Shown here: positions 11,901 to 21,800 of the stretch, one piece after another
Position numbering within the stretch: position 1 is the stretch's first letter
Layout of the letters: each line of letters starts with the position of its first letter
Assembly: GCA_029531795.1 (NCBI GenBank)
Contig: JAPEIS010000016.1
Span: forward strand, 930,001-994,000
Origin: Sclerotinia nivalis
Lineage: Eukaryota; Ascomycota; Leotiomycetes; Helotiales; Sclerotiniaceae
DNA length: 64,000 nucleotides
Direction: 5' to 3'
Notes under the pieces: generated by a model
The model's database searches: none
What the model saw: the letters and a program-made list of their open reading frames with translations, nothing else
What the model was told of the DNA's origin: nothing
Position numbers and translations under genes: made by a program

Positions 11901-12997
11901 TGTATGAACATGGAGCAGATACAGATATCCATACAGCAACCAACAATGGCTGGACTCCATTAAATGCAGCATCAGATAGCGGTCATATCGAAGCGGTCAA
12001 GTTCTTGTATGAAAATGGAGCAGATACAGATATCCATACAGCAACCAACAATGGCTGGACTCCATTGAATTCAGCATCAAATAATGGTCATATCGAAGTG
12101 GTCAAGTTCTTGTATGAACATGGAGCAGATACAGATATCCATACAGCAACCAACAATGGCTGGACTCCATTGAACTCAGCATCAAGTAATGGTTATATCG
12201 AAGTAGTCAAATTCTTGTATAAACATGGAGCAGATGCAGATATCCATGTAGCAACCAAAGATGGCTGGACTCCATTGAATTCAGCATCAAATAATGGTCA
12301 TATCGAAGTGGTCAAGTTCTTGTATGAACATGGAGCAGATACAGATATCCATACAGCAACCAACAATGGCTGGACTCCATTGAACTCAGCATCAAGTAAC
12401 GATCATATCGAAGTGGTCAAGTTCCTTTCTGGAATTTCTGAAGTATATGCCTTGGATACCGATAAAAATGGCCGGACAGCTCTTTTCTTTGCTGCGATGC
12501 GAGGGCACAATAAATTAGTACGACTATTGTATACCAAGTACCCCTCTTCTATCCACATCAAAGATAATTATAGTGCAACACCATTATTTGCTGCATCAAG
12601 AAATGGGCATGTAGAAGTAGTCAAGTTTTTACTCGACGCTGATCATACCTATATCGACTCGAAAGATTGCTTTGGTCGGACGTGGATCTGGTGGGCCAAA
12701 AGAAGCGGAAATAGTCAACTTGTCGATCTTATCCACCAGCATGCCGATACAGTAGGCCTTCAAATTGAAGAAGATAATGCAAGCGCGGAACGTGCATTAG
12801 TGTTATATGATTCAACATCAGCTTGGTGCGATGTTTGTACATTGTCCATTCCAGATGGCAGTGACTACTATCAATGTGGAATTTGCGATAGTGGCAACTT
12901 CTGTATTTGTCTAGAATGCTTCAAATTTGGTGTCAAATGTCAGAATGCTTCTCATATATATGAGTTAAGCAATTCGAAAGGTTCTGTAGGCGTTTAG
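8901..12997 (+). CDS. NLR-type STAND protein: amyloid-like motif, NACHT, ankyrin repeats, zinc finger
   Basis: Two exons, 8901-9123 and 9174-12997, joined across a 50-bp intron (GTTAGT donor, CTAAC branch at 9162, AG at 9173) give about 1348 residues with no internal stop. Residues 8-29 hold a Gly/Asn/Phe motif (GGRFRSESYQLNGNHF) like those of the hydrolase and WD40 NLR downstream. NACHT follows: Walker A GNPGCGKS at about 123-130 and Walker B ILVDAIDEC at about 233-241. About fifteen ankyrin repeats occupy roughly residues 735-1215, eleven of them nearly identical. The C-terminus has CDVC..CGICDSGNFCICLEC, a ZZ-like zinc finger. By family knowledge such proteins are intracellular ligand-triggered switches that oligomerise and activate a downstream effector through the N-terminal motif. 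No effector domain is fused here, so a separate partner is expected. Confidence 0.85.
8922..8990 (+). other. Candidate amyloid-signalling motif of the ankyrin NLR
   Basis: Encodes GGRFRSESYQLNGNHF followed by HGPTFL. The pattern G-x-F-x(6,7)-Q-[FL]-N-x-x-x-F is shared with the hydrolase C-terminus at 18.1 kb and the linker motif at 20.2 kb. Assignment is by pattern only. Confidence 0.5.
11282..12410 (+). repeat. Tandem ankyrin-repeat DNA, 99- and 105-bp units
   Basis: About eleven tandem units begin GGTCATATCGAA. The first six are 99 bp (33 residues); later ones are 105 bp because ADIH becomes ADTDIH. Units are nearly identical at DNA level, indicating recent duplication or gene conversion within the NLR. 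Confidence 0.85.
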
Positions 12998-15571
12998 AGC
13001 AGGGTCCTTATTTCTGTAGCATGGATTATGTTTGTAATTGATCATTTTCATGTTTGTATATTTTGAAATTATCATTATATTGAAGTTATTCTCAAGAAGG
13101 AACCCTCTATCCTTGCTGGAATTTTGTTTTTTGGGTACTGAACCAAATTGTGAACCCTTGTTTCATCAATTTTACAGCTGTGAAACTAGGCATGGAACTG
13201 GCAACAATATACCTTTCCTTCCTCGAGGTTCAATACAATCTATGAATTTTCCCCGCCAAGGATCAGTTCTGTTTGCAACAAATTTCGCTATCAAAAGGAT
13301 TGAAATTGCTATGTAGAAGGTTATGATAAAGAGGATATCTATGAGATTGAGGATAACTACCAATCGTGTAACCTGGAAAGGAAGTGCCTAAAGAAAATAT
13401 CCTTTTGGATATGATTATGGATCTGAAAGGTTTGATTGACTGAGCTAAAGGGCGAAGGGCATATGAAGCTTAATTGCATATTATCCAGAAATTCAAGAAT
13501 ATATCAAACAAATACCATTTTAAATTCATAAGCGAATATTCATATCCTTGTGAATGAAAAATTCATAGATACACTTCAGCCAATTTTCAATCTTGAATAA
13601 ACATCATCCAAGCATACCACTCTTAAGGGATACAATGATAAGTCCTGCTAGCAGGTAATTCATTATATTTGTGTCAATCTGCAAATCGACAATGGTTTGT
13701 AGAAAAACATACGATTCATTATAATTCTGTTTGGTATATATGATATAATACTTAGAAGTGGGTGAAGATCTTCAATCTACTTCTCGACTGTACGTGTGGC
13801 CGTTTGATCTGGCCCAACAAGCTAGGAGACTCCCGACTTTTCAAAGCAACTACCGATTGATGTGTGGGCTATATACAATCGTATCAACGCGGAACATCAA
13901 CAAGGTACTGACCGTAGATCAAAGCAGGGCTTAACTCTGTCAACAACGTCTACTTCGATACATCGAGAGTCCGGTATCCACCAGGAACCACCTGCCGAGA
14001 AGCCAGAGAAGCTCAAACACCCACCAATAAAGAATACAGAATTTTCCACCTTTACAGCTATGATGCCAGAACACTACCATTTGTATACTTGATGGCTTTC
14101 GACAATGCGTCCTATATATGTATGCAATAATAGGGAGGGGTTGAAACTTGATTGGTTTGGAGGTTGAGCAATACAATAATCGCAGATCGTCAGGTATCCA
14201 GATCGAGGCATTCGGGTCTGTTACTCTTCAGGTTAACACACCGAGCGGAAAGGATACAGTAAAATTGACGGATATGGCATAAATACCCAGCTTTGTGATT
14301 ATCGGAATACCACATAGTTTCTGCAATAGTATGCACCTTCGATCATAAGATCACCATAATACAGTACTAAATTGAGGGAATCTAATCGTATACGCACAAG
14401 CTATCAGCTTATCGATGGATACCATTAACCTTATATAGAACTATATAATTATTGAACTCTACACTTCCTTTTAATATAAATAGCCCCTTTTTTCATAAAG
14501 TAATAGATAAATAATAAGAAAAATATATAAAAATACTATCTTAGTACTAAATGACTGAGTATCGCCGAAGTGATACCAACAGTGACCAATATCTTGTCTC
14601 CCAGCCATTTCAATCAGAAAGAAGTATACTGGAATTCGGAATTCCCAACCTCATATATCAAGAAAGACAAACCATGGATCAACCTAACGATTGTGCTTCA
14701 ATCTTTTGTTATAACACACTCGACTTTCGCAACACACATTAGCATAATTCCAAAGCGAAGAATGTTCACGGCGGTCGAATTATATGAGGTTGTAGGCCAT
14801 TCTGGGCCAGGCATCGTCCAACAAGTGGAACAAGCGGTAGACGGAATTATTCTTGGTTATTTGAAATGAGTTGAAAAAAAAGTGTATTGTTTGTATGATA
14901 AACCTTAGACCGAAGCCTTTCGGCACACAAACTCCTGCACAAACATCGAAATTTGGTAAATCACGTTCGATATCCTAAAGGACTTTTCAAAAGAGATGAT
15001 TTTGTGGCGATTGTCGTAATGATGGTGATGTCCCTTATTCCCAGCTATTTGTAGTATTGTAAAGAGCATAATCCAGTAATGCAACCGTCAAAAAACCGCA
15101 GACGGGCAAAAACGTCGCGATCTGGTGCCTCTGCTTTTTCCAACAATCAAGCATCATTGTATTTATATTGTAAATATAGTATGATAGAGAAAATCACACA
15201 GTTAGAATCTGAAACCCAAATATGCATCAAATGATCATTGCTTGATATCCTTTCTGGTAATGTTTTCCTAAGGGACGATTTCTTGATTATGATTTCGATG
15301 AAATTTATTATAGAAGCCGATTGAACGATATAATCTGTATTATGAGTTTAATTGTTTTCGTATCTTTTCTGAATGATTTAACGGAAGCAAAGTGATTATA
15401 TGAAGACCAATTTGAGGTTTTATTTTTTAAAAAGACTAAAACTGTATATATAACCCTAGAACATATAGATTTGTAATCTAAATCAAAATAATAATCTTTT
15501 TTTTGTTTCAATTATCTTCCCTTAATCGGTATTGAAAATGTTTAAAGAATATGATCAAGTTTTCGCCTTTG
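12998..15571. other. AT-rich region without recognisable genes
   Basis: Only short frames occur (for example 13862-14092, 14570-14869), none with a family I recognise. The frame at 14570-14869 ends in a somewhat protein-like stretch (RRMFTAVELYEVVGHSGPG), so a decayed gene there cannot be excluded. Confidence 0.45.
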
Positions 15572-16507
15572 CTATCTCCAATCACGATAAGTATAAAACC
15601 ACTCTACTGCGATTCGGAATACAAATAATAAAAATAATATGAATACAATTATGCAAAGTATAGTTACTACTAGAATGCTAATGAATCGACTTATATTCCG
15701 AATACTTTGTTATAGAGTACTATCAAGAGATTCTACAACCAATTCCAACTACAAAGCATTCAAGATAATTGATATTATTCCAAAAATAAACAAAATAGAA
15801 TTATAAAAATGTCCAAAATAAGTATTATATTGGTTATAAACTTTATAAAAGGTGCTTTTCCCAAAAATAATCTTAATATAAAAATTCAATCTTGAAAGAT
15901 GTATCTCCCCAAATGCATAACGTTCCGTAACATCGCCATCATCGATTCTGCGGAGATCTGAAACAAGTCTGGAGAAGGATTCTTATATCGTTGTTTCCGG
16001 TAAAAGCCTCTTTTCTATAATAATATTGAAATCGGATTCATACTGTACAAGATATCGATAAGTACGGAGAAAGCCGAGTACTGAGCGTTTAATAATCTCT
16101 CTTTCTAAGCCCAAGGGCGAAGTTGGTGATATGAGATAGGTATGCCAGAAATCGAAAGATAATAAATATTTTGGTACAGGTTTGATGAAGATCTTGTCGT
16201 AGTACCAAATCAGATGAAGCTCAAGATTCTCTGAAATAACGATATCGCGTAATTTAACACCTTGATGATGAAGAGGTCTAATATGTGTACTTGATTGTGT
16301 GGACATTCATTATAGACAAGGGGAGATCTTCTCTAGTATTGGTGTGCGAAGATCTTTGGATATAAAGGTTGCTAGTTCTATCGTATTTTGAAGTAGAATT
16401 TGAGGATAGCCAGGTAGTCGCTGAGCTTCATCTGGACTACGTAGTCCATCATGTAATTCGTGCTCTTTCTCGAATGGGTATTTTAGCGATGTTAAACTGA
16501 TATTCAT
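15572..16507 (-). pseudogene. DUF6601-type membrane protein, decayed
   Basis: Reading the minus strand from Met at 16507, the first part ends at a stop near 16310 (EKISPCL*). A shifted frame then continues MSTQSSTHIRPLHHQG, LHLIWYYDKIFIKPVPKYLL and GFLRTYRYLVQYESDF. After a TAA near 15980 the same frame goes on with FSRLVSDLRRIDDGDVTERY, FIFGIISIILNAL, a TAG, and a last hydrophobic segment ending EWFYTYRDWR and TAG at 15572. The order (soluble conserved block, then two C-terminal transmembrane segments) matches fungal DUF6601 proteins. One frame break and several stops, most of them explicable as C to T or G to A, make it a pseudogene. Confidence 0.7.
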
Positions 16508-16943
16508 ATTGCTAGTCGTTTTACTGTTGTATTTGAGTTTAGCGCAATATTCACAATATAGAAGAATGTGCCAGGAATGCTTGAAGGGGCAGTACTTAAG
16601 CTGAATATACCAATTTCACGCTGCAAATGGTCTTTCGTATATACACCGAGTACATATATGCATTGCGTCTGCCTCGACATTATTGCCTACCCAAAGTGTG
16701 TCAGCCTGCATAATGGGTTACATCAATTGAACATGAACAGCACATAGAATACAGCCTCAACACAGCCTTCATATTTCTTATTGAAAGTCTATCTTCGAAA
16801 GGGTTTTCGGGGCATATAATCCACTCTTTTCCCGGGATATACCAATTTCTTTATGATTGTTCATAATTATTTATTTCGTAACTATCACATTTGGCTAATT
16901 ATACACCACACACCAAAGGCAAAAACTATAAGGCAAAACAAAA
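16508..16943. other. Divergent intergenic region before the hydrolase gene
   Basis: Lies between the minus-strand DUF6601 relic and the plus-strand hydrolase. I see no gene; it is the likely promoter region of the hydrolase. Confidence 0.4.
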
Positions 16944-18155
16944 ATGGAAACTTTGAAGATGCCAAGGCAGATTGATTCGCGGGATTTGGGAATCCATATA
17001 CTTGTCAATTGCGAGAGCCCTCTTGTTGAGTATGTATCTTTGTTTGTTGTATCTTGCCTTCGAATATTGACTGCTATAAAGTATAGTGGCTGTTCATGGA
17101 CTCGGGGCCACACCATCAACGACCTGGACCAAAGCACGGAAACCACAAGAACATATCGATCGCGACACAGAACTCATCCAGACGAATATATCTGCGGACC
17201 GTGTTAATTGGCTAAGCGATCCAACAATGCTTCCAGCAAGTGTCACAAATGCTCGAATAATGGCCTTTAATTATGATAGTAACTGGTATGGCGATAATGC
17301 TATCAAAGTTCGTCTTGATAATATCGCGGATGATTTGAGACGAAAAGTTTTGGAAAAACGAAAGGTAAATACAGATAGCTTAACTTAGGTGACATATATT
17401 ATGGGCTAATAATTTCTAGAATTGTTCCTTACGACCGGTAGTGTTTATTGGGCATTGTTTTGGTGGTCTTGTTATTGAAAAGGTATTTTACTTAGTTAAA
17501 CTATGAACTTACTTATCACTAAGTTCAGATGAAGGCTTTGATCAAACCTCAAATGTCGAAAATACTCGATTTTACGATAGGGGTTATATTGCTTGGGACA
17601 CCACATAGGGGCACTGATAATATTACCTCGAGCGAACTTCTGCAAAGAATTATTCGCGCTGGTGCTGCAGGAGAAGCAGCCTCATTAATCGCATTAGAAG
17701 CTAATAACGAAATGGTATTGGATGCAGTACAAGGGTTTTCAATGGTGGCTCATGAAAAGAACATTCCAGTACATTGCTTTTTTGAACAAAAAAGCTTCAA
17801 GGTATCCAAAATGTTCGGAGATGATTATAAGGATTTTATTGTGGATGAAAAGTCGGCTATCTTAGATGGCTGTGAACGATATGGCCTGCCACTCGATCAC
17901 TACCAACTCAATAAGTTTTCCGATCCTAAGGATGGAAATTGGAGAGAACTTTCTGATGTCATCACCAATCTTTGTGATAGTGCACTTCAAGAACTAGCTA
18001 GTCGCAAGAGTGGGAGTGGGAATGGGAATGGAGATGGATATGAAAGTAACAGTCGTGGTGGAGGAGCTATATTTTCCGGCCATTTTTCTACTCATGATGG
18101 AAAGCAATTTAATGGTGGTAATTTCAATTCGGGTGGTGGACCAATAACTTTTTAA
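16944..18155 (+). CDS. SesB-like alpha/beta-hydrolase with C-terminal amyloid-type motif
   Basis: Four exons fit: 16944-17029, 17082-17364, 17420-17482, 17535-18155, with 52-55-bp introns and kept phase, giving about 350 residues. The hydrolase fold begins DIVAVHGLG (residues 29-37), the nucleophile elbow is GHCFGG with Cys136 where Ser is usual, then LLGTPHRG (163-170) and DHYQLNKFSDP, which supplies the likely catalytic His. After a Gly/Asn/Ser-rich linker, the last 28 residues contain GHFSTHDGKQFNGGNFN and end PITF. SesB-type hydrolases are putative lipases of fungal incompatibility and cell-death pairs; their C-terminal motif is templated by the matching motif on an NLR. The neighbour at 18847 carries such a motif. 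The Cys nucleophile leaves catalytic activity open. Confidence 0.8.
18066..18152 (+). other. C-terminal amyloid-type motif of the hydrolase
   Basis: Encodes GHFSTHDGKQFNGGNFN plus a terminal GGG-PITF. It lines up with GNFTNASGLQFNAPNFN of the WD40 NLR: G-x-F-x(7)-Q-F-N-x-x-N-F-N-x-G-G-G. Similar pairs are known as sigma/HET-s-type amyloid signalling motifs in fungi. Confidence 0.65.
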
Positions 18156-18195
18156 AGAATTATCATTAGAAAGGATTTAATCAATTACTTCGAAT

Positions 18196-18552
18196 CTACA
18201 GATAAAGAAAAAGAGAAGGGGAAATAGATATTAAATAGGGGGTCTGTCTTCCTTTATCTCTCAAGAAACAGGTATGGCAAACGCCACGTTTTAAATCCAT
18301 TAAAAACCACCGCTTTTTGCATCGACTACACGTCGTCTCCATGTGAGTCCCGCCCATCTGAGTGTTAAAATCTTGTATCCACTGCCATTGTTGGGGGGAA
18401 AGAAAGCCTGAGGCTGGAGGGGTCGGGGGAGGAATGGCAGGCAGAGGCTGTAAAGGAACTCGAACCGGTCGCGGTACAGATGGGGGTAGGGTAGGAACGA
18501 CAAGCCGTCGCCAGAGGCTGTCGTAATTGGCACCGATTATTGTATGACGCAT
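18196..18552 (-). pseudogene. Helitron N-terminal zinc-finger relic
   Basis: A 118-residue frame has a Pro-rich start, then FLSPQQWQWIQDFNTQMGG and CSRCKKRWFLMDLKRGVCHT, CFLRDKGRQTPYL. This is the N-terminal Cys-rich module found before the helicase in fungal Helitron transposases (C-x2-C...RWF.M...GVC..C.LRD). Rep and helicase domains are missing, so it is a truncated copy. It sits in the 690-bp gap between the hydrolase effector and the WD40 NLR. Termini (TC, CTRR) were not located. Confidence 0.65.
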
Positions 18553-18846
18553 AACAGATATTCCACTAGTGCGTCTGCCTTATTGAACTGTTTTATTCTG
18601 TTAATAATCTATACATAGTTGCGTTTCTACCTACATCCTGGGATAGAAGGTTGAATGCTTCACAAGGCTGGAAGTATGAACTTTAGATTTGCCTACTGAG
18701 GCTTATTGGAAGTGGCTGTAATATGGTCCATGCGTTGATACCAAGCTAATATAATACCAAGTGGGGAGCCTCAAAGCTTCATTGAACGACTCCAACTAAT
18801 ATCTATACAGTACATATCATATCTACACAACTCGAACATTAGGATA
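18553..18846. other. Promoter region of the WD40 NLR
   Basis: Non-coding; no specific operator recognised. It separates the Helitron relic from the NLR start codon at 18847. Confidence 0.35.
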
Positions 18847-21800
18847 ATGGACGTGCACCGTATTGGCTTTACTCAACTGTCGGACAACAATAATGCTAGG
18901 ATTGAAGATTATCGGGTCAAGTAAGTATTCACTCAAGCCACCTTCTATTTTCTATTTCTGCAATACAATTGTGCAATATAATTAACTCTTATAGTATCAT
19001 TTTCATACATGGTTTAAGGGGACATCCAAGATATACATGGGAGTCCAGCCGAAAAGTGTCCAATACAGATATAAACTCGGCTTCTGCAGCGTCGAACAAA
19101 TCAAAATCTCTCAAATCTCTCAATTCTTTCAATTCTCTCTTCAAATCTAAGTCTTCTAAGCCTTCCGGATCGTCTACTACCAGCCAAAGTTTATCTGATA
19201 TACGCAAAGTATTTTGGCTTCAAGATTATGTTGTTGAGGATATACATGAAGCTAGAGTATGGACATATGGATACAATGCAGACGTGATTGGTGGTTTGTT
19301 CCAGGCCAACAATCAGAATAGCGTGTTACAGCATGGCAGAGATCTTGCAGTGAAGATTGAGAGAGAGATCGAAAATGAGGTAGATTATACTATAATTACT
19401 TTATAAGATGTGAAAAGGTATTAACGATGATTTCAGGATTCCTTTGTATTTGTAGCACATAGTTTAGGCGGCATTATCGTAAAGGATGTAAGTTCGCTTT
19501 GAAATTAATGATCAGTAATAAATATTAACTTCTGAACTAAGGCGATACACAGATCTCAATCAGTTCGCAAGCGTACCAAATCAGTCATCTTTCTTGGGAC
19601 ACCACATCGAGGGAGCACATATGCTGGATGGGGCGAAATCGCATCAAACCTTGCTCGACTAACCTTACGAGACTCGGATAAGGAGATTCTGGAAACATTA
19701 GAGGTGAATAGCGAGGTCCTCGATAATATTCATGAAGGGTTTAAAACGATTGTATACGAATATGATATTAAGATTCATTCATTTCAGGAAGCACAGGCAA
19801 CATCGGGTATAAAGGGATTATATGGTAAAGTAAATGATCAAATAATCTTATATTTTCGTATCTATATTAACCCAATCATACAATAGGTAGTTAACGATTT
19901 CTCTTCAAAACTCGATTTACTACAAACGCTTGAAACGGTTGAGAGTATCGATGCAAACCACATAGAAATGACAAGATGTAGTAATAGAGCAGAGTCACAA
20001 TATCGTGCTATTCTAAGCGTCCTCCAACAAGTTATTCGCAATCTGAGTTTGAATAAGGCAAGGTCTACATCCTCTCTAACATACGAATACTAATTTCATA
20101 AAATATTAGAATATATCCCTCCGCAATGAACATTCCATCGAGAATACCACCACATTCAATTCACAACTCCGCGAACACGAAATTCGATATCTACCCGGCA
20201 TACAGAATGATCTACAAGGCAATTTTACAAATGCGAGCGGGTTACAATTCAATGCACCAAACTTTAATACTGGAGGAGGGTCTATTAATATCAATACTCA
20301 CACTTTGGAAAACCGCTGCCTAATCGATCTACAAACCACCGATCCACGATTGGACAAGAGACGTATCGAAGAGACTAAAGGAGGACTACTCGATAATGTA
20401 TATAATTGGATTTTCGATAATAATGATTTTCAACAATGGCACTTCAATCAAGATAATCGCCTACTTTGGATTAAAGGAGATCCTGGTAAAGGCAAGACTA
20501 TGTTGCTCTGTGGTATAATAAATGAGCTACAGAAATCGGATGAGGTTGTCTTAGCCTATTTCTTTTGCCAAAGCACCGACGCACGCATCAATAGTGCTGT
20601 AGCTGTTCTACGTGGCCTTATCTACATGCTTCTAGATCGACAGCCTGCCCTTCTCTCGCATTTACAAAAGAGATATGAGAAGGCAGGAGAACAGTTGTTC
20701 AAAGATATCAATACCTTAACAGCGCTCTCTCAGATTTTGGAGGATATCTTGCATGACAAGAATTTGAAGCCGACGATCTTGATTATTGATGCACTTGACG
20801 AATGCCAAAAAGACCTGCCACAATTACTTCGCCTAATTGTTTCGGGCTTATCCATTTCTTCTCGTGTTAAATGGCTTGTCTCTAGTCGGAACTGGCCCGA
20901 AATCGAAGAGCAGTTAAAACAGGCCGAGCAGGGAACCCGGCTCAGTCTCGAGTTGAATGCTGAATCAGTATCTGCTGCTGTCAGATGGTATATCCAAGAG
21001 AAGGTGAATTATCTTGCGAGAACAAAAAAATACATAACGAAGACAAAGGATACTATCGAACGTTATCTCCTAGAACATGCAAATGGAACTTTTCTTTGGG
21101 TGGCTTTAGTTTGTCAAAATCTTGAGAAAGCTCGATTATTCACGAATTCAAAGCTACAAGATTATCCTTCCGAACTTGATCCTTTATATAGTCGTATGAT
21201 AGAACAGATAGTAGATATGGAAGATATCGAGGCGGCTCAGCTATGCCTTCAGATCCTGGCTATTGTAGTAATAGCATATCAGCCTGTTACATTTGACGAA
21301 CTAATGTCCCTGATGGAGATGAATAATGAGATTCCGCTAGAAGAGATGATACAGCTTTGTGGTTCCTTTCTGGTTGTTCGTAACAGGAATGTATTCTTTG
21401 TTCATCAATCAGCAAAGGATTTCCTTTCTCAAAAGGCTGTTAAAACAATATTCCCCGATGGAATTAGGAAAGTTCATAACAAAGCACTTCTAAATTCGAT
21501 AACAGTTATGAGCAATACTCTAAAACGCGATATATACGGTTTGGGTTATCCCGGCTTTCCTATTGATGAAGTCAAACAGCCCGATCCCGATACATTGGCA
21601 TGTGTACAGTATTCCTGTATCTACTGGGTTGATCATTTAAAGAATGGAGATCCTGAACAAAAGAAAGAATATATTCAAGATAATGGTCATATTCATATAT
21701 TCCTAAAAAAGCATTTGCTGCATTGGCTGGAGGTTATGAGCTTGATGAAGAAAATTTCAAAGGGTATCAATGCAATAAGCTCTTTAGAATCATATGTTTC

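Noticed and set aside
13200..13260. B-box-like GGTTCAATAC as a possible tRNA
   Set aside because: No matching A box or cloverleaf could be built around it.
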